From positions 1 to 64,000 of the forward strand of contig NW_026570370.1 in NCBI RefSeq assembly GCF_019649055.1: 64,000 nt of DNA. Direction: 5' to 3'. Position numbers and translations under genes: made by a program. A model generated the notes under the pieces. The model saw only the letters and a list, made by a program, of their open reading frames with translations, searched no databases and was not told the origin of the DNA. The DNA comes from Paramacrobiotus metropolitanus. Its lineage: Eukaryota; Tardigrada; Eutardigrada; Parachela; Macrobiotidae. Position 1 is the first letter of the stretch. Each line of letters starts with the position of its first letter. Of this stretch, positions 23,901 to 34,153 are shown in pieces.

Positions 23901-25510
23901 CTATCCATGCTGCCAGTCAATCCCGCACAATCGGAAATCAACCGGACTGTAACACCATCGTAAGTTAATTTTTTTTCGTGAAGTACATCCTGCCTAGTAC
24001 TGAGTGGCCCGTGATTGTTGGCAGGCACGGTATGGAGGAGCTGAAAGCCATCGGTGTACCTGTCACAAGAACTCTTGGTCTATTACGGACTCGTCCGCTA
24101 CAACAGCGTGCCCATGCATGATGCACTGTGCCACGTCACCGCACCTTTCGGCATGGCGTTGTATCCACAGGCACCACTGCCGCGGATGACGCCCGTGTGC
24201 TGGGACGTCAACGTGGTGCTGAACTTCCAAGGGCGGCGACTGCTCATACATGCCGTAGAAGACATTCCACAGTATACCGGACTTGAGGATGTTAGTGCCA
24301 TGGTTTTTCACGTGAAGTCGTAGATACACAGTAATTAAGAATAGAATGGGTGAAAGTCGTTCCACCTAATTTTTATTTCAACGTTGGAGTTTGGAGATTA
24401 TGCGCGGTAATGCTTCATTGCCATGTAATAATGGCACGTCTTGCAGCTGCGATACAACGACGCCCTGGATCCATTCTCTCAAACACGAGAGGAACGTCGC
24501 GCTGATTTCGAGAAGCGCTACGGGTATCCGTGTGCATGTCGCCGATGCACACCTGAATACGTACGATGCTCACCATCTTTTTGTTTGTACCGTAGTCTGA
24601 TACTTTAATGTAATGCCACTGCATGGTTTCTTTCAGGACGCCGAGATTAACCCATTACGCTGCGTGACACCGGGGTGCATGAACCCGATTCCCAGCGACA
24701 GCCGTGCACATCAGCCCTGCTCCGAATGCGGGGCCATCAGCAACGCCCGGCTAGCGCAGTTTAGTCAGTTCATCCGGCAGCTTCATCCAAATTATTCTAA
24801 CATTTGAAAAAAATGGTGGCAAGCTTGTGTGGTGACAAACGACCTTCATAGTAATGTGAGTTTTTTATGAAAAATTTGAAGAGCATCGGTTAATAATTAG
24901 ACTTTTGGTACACCTCCGCGTTTAAACCTTTGGAATTTTTTTCACTAATAACTCCCGAACTCCCGAACCGGATGTCGCGCGCGCAGACTGTACAGTAGTC
25001 AAATATAAATATCTTCACACGGACTCCATTCTCATGTGCGGAAGTACACATAACAATAAAGTATAAACAGAATCTATAAGGTAAAGACAACAAACGTTTT
25101 TGGAAGTTGCAGATGGAAACACTTATAATTACCGTATTTTGGTTGTAGTTTTCGTACTGGTAGCAGCGGCACGCGCACCACAGTTCGATAGAAAATTCAT
25201 GATTATTTACAGTAATGTATTGCAGTAATTAGTCACCCAAAACTTAAAGGTGCACAAGTTTATGGGCGAGGTTGTTTTCGTCCTGGAACACGATGGTTTT
25301 AGTTCTCAAGAAGTTAATATCTTCTGCTCAACTCAAGTAATCGAAAGGATGCTGACAAGCCGACAGATCTGGCCTCTGTCGGTGATGGCTTTACTGGCTT
25401 CCAGCAGCATATTTTTGTTCCATCTGAATCCCTGTACTGGCTTCCAGCTGAACTTTACATACGAGCGTCGGTTGAAATATGGCGATAGTAGCCGATGCGC
25501 CAAGACCACA
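19594..25510. repeat. Inverted repeat B, right arm (5.9 kb)
   Basis: Reverse complement of 11523-17449. Landmarks run in mirror order: RT (20.9-19.6 kb, minus), unassigned stretch (20.9-22.9 kb), SMYD-like gene (22.9-24.8 kb, plus), palindromic-repeat fragment (24.8-25.0 kb). The outermost matching bases are near 25510 (GATGCGCCaAGACCACA, mirrored at 11523). Beyond that the flanks differ. Confidence 0.9.
22932..24807 (+). pseudogene. SMYD-like gene, mirrored copy with a frameshift
   Basis: Same six-exon structure as the left-arm gene: 22932-23123, 23306-23401, 23847-23959, 23998-24290, 24447-24560, 24637-24807. Exon 4 is 293 rather than 292 bases because of an extra A in CCTGTCACAAGAACTC (about 24066), which shifts the frame ahead of the SET core. 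MYND, linker and post-SET exons are otherwise preserved. It is a pseudogene unless the extra base is a sequencing error. Confidence 0.7.
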
Positions 25511-25925
25511 TAGCCTCCACTGCGCATTGTGTTTGATATTTGGCGGCTCACTGCACCACAGATAATCTATCTGTACTTGTCAAACACGCCTCATCTGTAC
25601 TGCATCTAGCTTCCTCATAATTATCAAAATCGACAGAGTCAGCGAAAAGCACATTTTTTTAACTGTATTTGCAGATCAATAATGTAAAGTGTTTGATACT
25701 GTCACAAGTTCCTCTTTCATACTTAATAACTCTTGTAACGCGATGGTAACCGTAGATAAAAAATGGGCACAAGAAAAGAGCCTAAAAATTACCTGGCTGT
25801 AATAAGGCCTATGGTGCAATTTAACCCAATAGAACGTAGCGACTCTAAATAGAAATCACTAGGATGAGCGAATGTCATGCCAAATTAACCAGACTGTTGA
25901 CCGTTTAGCAGCTGCGCAGGCCAGC
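25511..25925. other. Unique flank of the inverted repeat; nothing recognised
   Basis: AT-rich sequence between the end of the right arm and the foldback element. There are no exon-like ORFs with splice support and no RNA gene. Confidence 0.4.
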
Positions 25926-26256
25926 CAGTGACTGGCCCACGCTCAAGCTCTGACTCTGACTCTGACCGCTCAAACTCTGACTCTGACCACTTAAAGTTTG
26001 ACTATGACTGTCCAAACCTAAGAAATACCTAGAAACCTAAGAAACCTAAGAAACCTAAAAAAAACCAAAGAAACCTAAGTAACCTAAGAAAAACCTAAGA
26101 AACCTAAGAAAACCCTAAGAAACCTAAGAAAAACCTAAGAAACCTTCAGAATCAGAGTCAGACTTTTAGTAGACAGAGTCAGACTTTGAGCGGTCAGAGT
26201 CAGACTTTGAGTAGTCAGAATCAGAGTCAGAGTTTGAGTCTTGGCCCCAGTGACTC
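25926..26256. repeat. Foldback element with CTCTGA arms and a CCTAAGAAA minisatellite core
   Basis: The left arm (about 25926-26010) is built from CTCTGACTCTGACcgCTCAAA-type repeats. The right arm (about 26150-26256) is its inverted counterpart (GAGTCAGACTTTGAGcgGTC). The centre (about 26015-26150) is a degenerate tandem array of AAGAAACCTAAG/AAAAACCTAAG units. Outer ends CCAGTGACTGGcCC and GGCCcCAGTGACTCG are inverted. This is a foldback transposon-like structure, non-coding. A similar A-rich CCTAAG core recurs near 53.1 and 54.65 kb. Confidence 0.6.
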
Positions 26257-26828
26257 GTATTGTCTACTGTTGCTACTGCTTGGACTGACCTACATGGGAC
26301 TGCACACTAGCCACAAAGATAGGAGACTCTCTGTTCAGCTTCACACGCCGGACCAAAGCAAAAATTAATAACGGTTGTAAATACGGTACACCAAGCAGGG
26401 TGCCATCCGAAGAAAACCGAGAAATGCCCGAAAAACAACGAAAGGAGAAGCGCACCCCAGCTGCGCCGTACGATCCGTGTAGACAGTACCATTGCACAAC
26501 GGCGTGAAGTGTTCAAAATCCTTGAAAGACTTTGTCGCTGCACGTGAACCCATTCTTTTAACAGTTCCATGTCGATTATTTGCGTTTTCTTTGAATATCT
26601 TTAGAGTATAATTTTAATGGCTACAATTAAACTCCTTACAAACCGTTAAGCAGCTCATTCCCTTTCGTTCCCTGAAACCACTTCAGCTCTTGGTTAGCGG
26701 CGTCATATAATTCGGAAAATGTTTCCTGGCTCTAATCAGCATATTTTTCCAGCCAAGAAATAAATCCCCTCGGGTGCTGATCGACCCACGACCTGCACAA
26801 GGTGCGAATTTTACTTGATCAGAGAATC

Positions 26829-28889
26829 ATGGCCTCCGTAGCAGCGTTGCCGCCATTCCGGCGAATGTTGAATGCGGCGGATGGACAATCCTTTGGATAC
26901 CAGAACACGGTGGTTGTGCGGACTGGCAGCGACGATGATGCCTATTGGCTGGGATACATTCAGGACATCTCCGACGACGGCCATTCTATTCTGGTTGACT
27001 TTGACGCGCAAGGGATGGAACCGTCCTGGATAGAGGCCAGTCGCGTGTGGCTGGCTCTGTCGGCCGGCGATTGGATTTATGACAACTGCTATAATACGCC
27101 GGTGCAGGTGGCGCTGCGGGATGAAGACAACGGGCCCTACCGCTTCCGTGCGGCGGTTATAAAGGGCAGTGTCTGGACGGGCGACAATTACACCAGCATG
27201 TTTTTTGTCAGGACGCTACATTCCACGGCGGACAGTGAGTTGTTGGGATTTTATGTTGGCTTCGAAGTGGTCGACCGGTGTCAGGTTATTCTCGAATTAC
27301 CGTCCGCCCGGATCTCCGGCGCCAGCGCCACCCATGGCCTCCAGTATGTCAAGAACGTTATTCCATTTCCTGGCGCGGCGTCTGTCCTCCAAACAACCGC
27401 TGATCGCGGCTGTCTCGTCCAGCTTCTCCGCAAAGCCTTAAGCAGCAACGCCGCGTTAAAAGACTTTCGCGATCCCTGTCGCTTCCACCTCCGCGTCGGG
27501 ACGGACAGCTGCACCTTTATCGTCCTCAGCGCCCCGATTGCTGTCATGCCGGCGGAATGGACGACCTCCACGTTGTTGCAGGTGCTGCAACAGCACCGCG
27601 TCGAGCAGGGCGGATTCGCCACGGATCTGGTCAGTCCACCAGTCCTGGAGAGATGGAGTCCACGTGGCAGAAAGAATAGTCAATGCGAGGTTGAAGAACA
27701 GGGTTAGTGGAATAACTCTCTTTAATCAAAGTACCTATCTATTCTTTGCTAACCAATGTTTTCCTATCTCTTCTCTTCTTTACTAACCAACCTTTTATGG
27801 GTAGTTGTTAGGTCGACCGAACTCCCAGGCGCCGTCTTCTGTTACATGCCGCTTTCGCTTTGGAGCATGACCCTTTTTCTGCTGGACCTGCAGACACAAG
27901 CCACCGCCAAAAGGTAAGCAATCATAAGGCGTTGCGCGCACTAAGACCAGTCAAAAACCATTAACTCTTTTATTTGGCAGAGTCTGCACACTGTGGCAGC
28001 AGGTCCTCGAAGATCCCCGCAATGCGCAGCACATTATCTTCCATTGCGAATCCTGCCGCAACGGTGCAGCACAGTGCCGCGGCAACCAGGACCACGGCGC
28101 CGTGCTGCTTCTCGGCCGCTCCATCTGCTGCACCACGAAAAGCCTCACGATCATCGGTCCCCTCAAAAACTGCCGTCTATCATGGGTATGGTTCTACTTT
28201 TTCGAAGCCCTAAACCCCCGAATACCGCTGCTCATCCTGCGCGACTACGACCTCCATTTTGGCGGCGGCATCCCAGTGCATTACTTTGCGCAGGAAGTTA
28301 CCATATTCCGCCCTTACTGTCAGCGCATCATCCTCCGCAACTGGACACTGTGCAATCTATTCGGTCGCGTCATGCGCCTGCTGTTTTTCGGATATCCCAG
28401 CGCTTCCCTGCCGCTGACGGAGCAGCAGTTGATGGTCCCGCTGAACACGCCGGAGTCTCCGCTGGCCGTCGACCGGATGCAGATCAAGATGCCCTACGCA
28501 GAGTTTCACTGCGCCGCGTACGAGGACGACGACGCCCTGACCAGTCGCTTCATGTGGACCGTCAACGCCCACTGTCCGCCGGTCAGCGAAGACCTTTACG
28601 CTAAAGTGGCGCAAATCCGTGAGCGTTGGGTGCGTAACATGGCCTATCCCGCGCGCTGGGAAGGGATTCGGGAATACCTCAATATGTAGGTGACTGTGTG
28701 GCTCTTGCTGTTTCGCTGCGCAGAGATCTTTCATGATTGAGTAATTTCTTGATGAAATTTGGCAGATTCAGTCCATTTCGTTGCGATGGGGCAGCATACA
28801 GGTGGGATGACGTGGACTTACGGACGGTGGACGTGTGTCAACTGAGTAAACTGGCGGTGCTGGGCGTCAGCGAGGTCTTCCGCGTCTGA
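26829..28889 (+). CDS. F-box family protein copy 2 (intact, four exons)
   Basis: Exons 26829-27702, 27805-27913, 27981-28685 and 28766-28889 join with no frame break into about 603 residues. Exon 1 has a Tudor/Agenet-like opening (TVVVRTGSDDDAYWLGYIQ, SILVDFDAQGMEPSW, IEASRVW). The F-box spans exons 2-3: LPGAVFCYMPLSLWSMTLFLLD then QTQATAKRVCTLWQQVLED. The large exon 3 (IFRPYCQRIILRNWTLCNLF) corresponds to the C-terminal substrate-recognition half of the family. Exon 4 ends LSKLAVLGVSEVFRV. It is the best-preserved family member in the window but the most divergent in sequence. A role as an SCF-type ubiquitin-ligase adaptor is inferred from the F-box only. The extra intron inside the F-box is not seen in copies 1 and 4. 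The exon 2 acceptor (ggtag at 27804, or ttag a few bases later) is a choice made on frame. Confidence 0.65.
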
Positions 28890-29939
28890 AAGAAGGGACG
28901 GAAATGCATCAGTCGTTTATTACGCTTCGTTAGCGTAGCTTACGCTGGTGACTGCATTGAGCTATCTTAGTACTTTGTACTGTAATTAAGGAGCCCACCA
29001 CATTAAAACAAACCGTAATGGCGCACGGATGTTAAAAGGGGCAGAACTTACTGCGCATGCTGAAGATGGTTTGTACCTGTTGGTCGGCCGGAGGTTTTGG
29101 TGGCTATTACACCAAGCGCTATACAGTGTTGCCATTCTCCACAACTACGAGCTCGGTCAAAGTGTTTAACAAGTAACACCATTGCATATGTTCTTTGCCG
29201 CAAGTCTCAGTTATGATTTAATTTTTATTTGGCCATTTTTGACGGGAACGTTTATGCTTAAAGTTAAGTAAATGGACTACAATTTCGAAAAACCGGTATT
29301 TTTCGGCCCGCGCTGATGCCTGGATTAGGATCTGGATTACTCAGACTTGGACTCAGATTATTAAACTTGAATTTGCATTACTAACTTTGACTTGAACTTG
29401 CTTAACTTGGATTGGTTGTACCGACGGTTCACTTGGAACCTCGACTACGTACATAGAACTAGAAGCTGAGTCTAGAGTAAAGTTTGAACAATGGCTGTTC
29501 AGACTGAGTATCGCAACACTAAAATACTGAAGAACAAAAAAAGTACAAGTACTCAATGCAGCGGAATGCAAGAATACCGTTGCTAACAAAATCATAGCAA
29601 AGTTGCCAACAAAAACAACATCTGTCACTAATCATTCCCGCCCAGCCAATCCAAAAGCTACAAAAGCGTCTTCGTTGTCTCTAATGTAGTTAGAAGTTCC
29701 GAGGACACTCAGGACATACACATCACTTCCTCGTTGTATCTCAATACCGATTCTCACGCGTAAAAACTCTTCCGACCGTGAGTTACATCTACATTCATAA
29801 ATCTTCTTGAAAACATGTCTTTATTAGCGGTCCAAATGATTCGTCTTTCTTATCTACCTTTCTGTCGGCGGTATCCATTAATCTAACCACGAAAATTGCA
29901 GTTGTATTTCCTTGAGAGCAACAAATGTTTTCACCAGCT
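28890..29939. other. Intergenic region with ACTTGA-rich low-complexity stretch
   Basis: No convincing exon. About 29330-29475 is a degenerate low-complexity block built from GACTTG/AACTTG/CTCAGA words. One minus-strand ORF (29353-29628) runs through it, lacks motifs and is not called. Confidence 0.4.
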
Positions 29940-30784
29940 CGCTGAGGCTATGTTTACCGATATGTTGTGTCTGCAGGTCTGATAACAGGAAAGCGGTTTA
30001 ATGGTAAGTGATATGGCAATACGTCTGGTACCAACTGTGACACAAACTACAAACACATAGACGACTGGTACCAACTGTGACACAAACCGAGGATTCATAA
30101 CCTCGTTGCAGATACGTGATCGTTTTACTGAGAACAGACAGGATGCGTAAACCTTCTCCTCCATGTGCGCTCTTTCTGCCCGACTCTTCCAGTTTTCGCA
30201 AAACAAATCTCTCACAGACTGCTCAGCCGTTGTCCAGTATCCTTCAGGCACGCTGCACGTTCTGCTGACAAAATCACCAAATTGAACCATCGGTCGCTGG
30301 AGGTCTACTCCCGAGGGAGGCACGCGTAGCTGTTGTGTGGGAATCAGTTCGCGAACGCGCCGTACCGCTAACAACATCTCCACCAGAGTGTATCCTAGCA
30401 GAAACTCGAATTCGAATACCAAAGCTTTGCGGGACGCCATTTCCAAGGATGATCATGTTGCGTGCGGAGCAGCACTTGCACGTCCTCGTACTCGTCTCCC
30501 GCAGGAACGCTGCAGAACGCCCTTTTTCTGGTTTTAATCATTGGTAACTTAGCAAACAAAAAGTCGGAGAAGTGGAACACTTTTCCGTACTCCACTGGCA
30601 CGGGTTGTTGCGTCGCGCACCCGAAATCAACTGTAAGTGGTGGGGGAGTCTCCGTCGCTTCTTCCAGACCAACGACGTGGCCCAGTTGCAGCAATCCGCC
30701 CATCTCCACGTTCACGGCGTTCCAGATATCCAGCGATCGTTTGGACGGTTTCCACCACAGTGACCATACTTCGTAAAAGTGCAT
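29940..30784 (-). pseudogene. F-box family copy 3: N-terminal exon only, frameshifted
   Basis: The minus-strand start MHFYEVWSLWWKPSKRSLD and the GGLLQLGHVVGLEEATE and LTVDFGC motifs match exon 1 of copy 4 closely. Compared with copy 4 there is one base missing near 30425 (AAAGCTTTGG versus AAAGCTCCTGG), which moves the frame before VFEFEFLLGY, and another missing near 30200 before KLEESGRKSAHGGEG. No F-box or terminal exon follows downstream. It is a truncated pseudogene, probably from a partial duplication. The next recognisable sequence upstream is a retroelement tail. Confidence 0.7.
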
Positions 30785-31410
30785 TTCGACTATACAAACG
30801 GTACAAATTGAGGCACGAGTGCCGAAAAACAGGAAATAACGCGTTTAACATGAAAGTGTGCTTTATGTTGTCAGCACATCGTGCGTTACCGGTTATGCGA
30901 TATCGTGGTTTTATCGCACCGTCCCAAAGTTCTTGGTATTGTTGTCTTAACACATTATTTACCCGACGAGCGAAGTTTCCATCTGATTCCGCTCAGTAAT
31001 CAGAACTCTGCGGTTCGTTCTTGATTAATCTGTATGTTGTCACTTTTATCTCCACATATGGCCCAGATTGTTTAGGCAGACTAATGGCAGCGCTCAATGG
31101 TGGCACATACCTAATCGAACTCTCCGGCACTGTACGGAATCTAATGGAACGTGACGAACTCAAACACTGATTTTACAATCGCTCTAAAACACAACTAGGA
31201 AGCGAAACGTCGTGACTCGTGATCGAAATTTTTTCCTCTGGCCGTCGTCAGAACTACTTCAGCTCACAAATAACTGACAATCAATAACAATTACATATTA
31301 ATACGCCTGCGCGGGTTTACACTAATAAAAGTTCCGAATTTTAAACAGTGAAAAAAACATCCAAAATCATTAGCGTCTTGCGCGAGTTTAGGACGTGCGT
31401 TAAATGTACC

Positions 31411-31830
31411 CTAAATGGCCGCTGCATTCCCTCTGACTAAAGCTAAATTTAAACGTTGTCTCAAAAAGGCTGTAGATCGAAGCTCTCCGGTAATGACACG
31501 AATCTTGCGGCCGACGAACCGGATCAGCTCCGAGAAAGCCAATCCAAATGTCCCAAGCGTCTCGACGGCCAGAGCGTGGAAAAGTTATCTCAAATCCTCG
31601 ACGAAGGCGTATTTCCGGCGCTTGAAGTCTTCTGCCATCTGCGCTACACTTCTGGCTTTCATAGAACTAGCGCGCACGTGAGAGACGGCTACAGTGTCCC
31701 AGCACGTTGCATCCCACACAACCGCTTTCCCATCGCGTACAGGAATTAAGGTCATACCATCGGGACGTTTGTTTTCTATATCTGACAGGCCCGACGGTTC
31801 GGACTGACAAGGGTAACCCGCAGTCTCCAA
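31411..31830 (-). pseudogene. Second non-LTR retroelement 3' fragment (endonuclease-like tail)
   Basis: The minus strand reads a divergent version of the same C-terminal domain: KRPDGMTLIPVRDG, then VVWDATCWDTVAVSHVRAS. After one frameshift near 31600 it continues LFHALAVETLGTFG and TGELRSTAFLRQRLNLALV, ending RGNAAAI and a stop at 31411-31413. Sequence differences from the 10.9/18.9-kb copies show a separate insertion or subfamily. No RT is present upstream, so it is 5'-truncated, as is common for non-LTR elements. Confidence 0.65.
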
Positions 31831-32521
31831 GGAGCGTTTAACTTCGTTGTTTAATTCGGTATGACGTTACCATCTCCCCTTGCTGCTTGAACAGGAGAGA
31901 CCGTGATGGCCATTTACTTATAACAATTACATGTTTAACGCATTGGCATAATTAAGTAATCAAACTGCATCAGCAGATTTTGTGCTAAGTTCAACCATCA
32001 ACTAAGAATGAATTTTCTGCGGAAAGTGTAACAACCCGGGTGGCGCACCCTCTGTATGACCCATATGGTGCTTGCGCCAGTGCGCCATTTATTGTAAACG
32101 GACTGGGAAAAGCGAAAACTCGTGGTTATTTTATGCTGACTGGGTATTTACTTTATGCACACTGGGCTGACTGAGTGTTTATTTATTGAACTGTGTATAC
32201 ACCGCTACTGTTACATTTTGGCGTAAGGGTTTCACATTTTAACTTACTGTTTGTTTTCCTGTCAGCTGTTTCTTCACACACTGTTTACCAAGCGATATTT
32301 CTACCGATCTAACAAAGCGAACCTCGATTACAACTGTCAGTTCTACATTTTACATACAGTAAATGTTAATACCCTTAGCTTTGCACCACACCTACCGTAC
32401 TTGACGGGAATTGTAAGCTTATGTTACAGTTCAGGACTTGTTCGGTAAACATATAATTATTATTAGCAGGTTGTTACTGTACGCCATCCTTTTAAAAATT
32501 TTAAAAACTACATCAGAAGGC

Positions 32522-33550
32522 ATGGATGAATCCCAAAGGAATGTTTCTAAGCGTGAAGAAAACGTACTCGCGTCTGTTCCATTTGCTTCTCTTATCCAGT
32601 TCGCTTTTGGCTGGCATTCAAAAGCATGTTTCCAAACTGGATTGCGGTATAGCATATTGCTGCTGCTCGTGACAGTATTCATTATCGATCTGTCGGACTG
32701 GGCGTTGGCCGACCTCTCCACTGAATACGATGCGATGACCGGTCAGCTCATGTTTTCTCATCAAAGCCCGGTTATTTCCCTGCTCGCATACTTGAGAAGC
32801 CAAATAGCCTTTGGTACAACCGTCACAGTATTTGTGGGAGCAATAGCACGATCAAAAGAAATTCTAGCTTGCTTGCACCAAATGGCAACAGTAGAGCCGA
32901 AGCGGCATAGTGCCCATCCCGGAAAACGTTTACGGAACAAGTGGCTTCATCTCAGTTATCTTTTATTGGCCGCCTCAGCAACCGGTCACTTGGTCGTCTG
33001 CCTAGTTAATTTTTATTTCTGCGCAACGTTAAATTCTTATGAGTTTTGGCAAAGGGAGACTTACTTTGTCTGGTTATGGCCATCAGGTATACAGGAAATT
33101 TATTCCTCAGTTACCTTATTCATTACACATTTGCTTCCATTCGTTTTGTACATTCTGTACTGCTATATGACCAGCTCAATAACGAAATGTATTTTCCAAT
33201 TGAACAAAATGCTGAACCAATTAACTGCGACACTTATGTTATCGGGTGTTCCATTTTCTGCCGATGCGTTTATTACGCTGCGGCTGGAAGACGACAGACT
33301 GACTAGGATCAGCGATTCGCTACGAGCAGGATTTTCCCTCATTTTAGCCGGAGCAGTATTCGGCGGCTTTCTGCAACTGTTATCGGCTACATCTATGTTG
33401 TTTCTATCGAATGTTCCTACTGATTCTTGGATTTGTATCAGATATATACATCTTCTGATAAACACTGTGGTCTTGCTGGCGGTATTGATGATGTCGGGCG
33501 CTCGTCTGCATGAAGCGGTCAGTGAAATTAACATAAGGAAATATACTTAA
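32522..33550 (+). CDS. Gustatory-receptor-like 7TM chemoreceptor
   Basis: An uninterrupted ORF, from ATG 32522 (MDESQRNVSKREENV), gives 342 residues. The frame is open upstream to 32438 but that part looks like 5' flank. Hydrophobic spans include YSILLLLVTVFIIDLSDW, SQIAFGTTVTVFVGAIA, YLLLAASATGHLVVCLVNFY, SSVTLFITHLLPFVLYILYC, SLILAGAVFGGFLQLLSATS and YIHLLINTVVLLAVLMMSG, plus a shorter one. The last span followed by ARLHEAVSEI is like the end of invertebrate gustatory-receptor-like proteins (a G/SxxL-rich TM7 and short tail). These are ligand-gated ion channels with an intracellular N-terminus (family knowledge). Intronless here. Which ligand it binds cannot be said. Confidence 0.55.
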   Translation: MDESQRNVSKREENVLASVPFASLIQFAFGWHSKACFQTGLRYSILLLLVTVFIIDLSDWALADLSTEYDAMTGQLMFSHQSPVISLLAYLRSQIAFGTTVTVFVGAIARSKEILACLHQMATVEPKRHSAHPGKRLRNKWLHLSYLLLAASATGHLVVCLVNFYFCATLNSYEFWQRETYFVWLWPSGIQEIYSSVTLFITHLLPFVLYILYCYMTSSITKCIFQLNKMLNQLTATLMLSGVPFSADAFITLRLEDDRLTRISDSLRAGFSLILAGAVFGGFLQLLSATSMLFLSNVPTDSWICIRYIHLLINTVVLLAVLMMSGARLHEAVSEINIRKYT

Positions 33551-33610
33551 TATACTTAATTAACATAAGGAAGGTTTATAATAAGCTCTAAAGCCTCTAA
33601 AAGCCTCTAA

Positions 33611-33997
33611 AAGAGGCTTTCGGCAAACGCTCCGCTTAACCATAGCCATACGCTAACCATACTGTATGGTTAAGTGCGAGCGTATGGTAAGTGCGGATAC
33701 CATACAAACGCGTCGTATGGTGGTCGACTTCCAACGGCTCCTCTTAACATTTGTACAATCAAACTGCACTCGATGTGCACTTTTATAATACAGAAAACAT
33801 TAATGAACATAAATATAATTTTTTCGAATGATGCCGCGCCATGTAATGCGAGAGAAAAAATAAAATCTGAAGGCACCTAGAAGTCAGGAGAGCGCTTCAG
33901 CTGAACATGGCATACACTGCCACCTCCATGGCGGTCCACCACGACTCGATAAGGGATGGTTAAGGGATGGATATGGTGTCTTTTGCCGAAAGCCTCT
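33611..33997. mobile_element. MITE-like element with 16-bp inverted ends
   Basis: AGAGGCTTTCGGCAAA at 33611-33626 is mirrored by TTTGCCGAAAGCCTCT at 33982-33997. The interior includes further small inverted runs (CCATACGCTAACCATAC / GTATGGTTAAG...GTATGG). It has no coding capacity. Its right end merges with the 56-bp tandem repeat that follows. Confidence 0.5.
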
Positions 33998-34153
33998 AAT
34001 ATTATTACGATGTGGTAATAAATTTTTTAAAGTGATTACGTTTTAAAGCCTCTAATATTATTACGATGTGGTAATAAATTTTTTAAAGTGATTACGTTTT
34101 AAAGCCTCTAATATTATTACGATGTGGTAATAAATTTTTTAAAGTGATACGAT
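33991..34153. repeat. 56-bp tandem repeat, three units
   Basis: Units start at 33991, 34047 and 34103 (AGCCTCTAATATTATTACG...). The first two are identical; the third ends with a one-base change. The first six bases of each unit repeat the terminus of the adjacent MITE-like element, so the array may have formed from that end. Confidence 0.8.

Noticed and set aside
26307-26570. Minus-strand ORF with a hydrophobic stretch (LLLSLFFGHFSVFFGW)
   Set aside because: Three overlapping frames are open here, with no splice support and no paralogue; hydrophobicity alone is not enough.
27281-27622. 113-codon minus-strand ORF opposite F-box copy 2
   Set aside because: Antisense shadow; the plus-strand exon joins cleanly with three others.
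28357-28734. 125-codon minus-strand ORF opposite F-box copy 2 exon 3
   Set aside because: Antisense shadow of a conserved exon.
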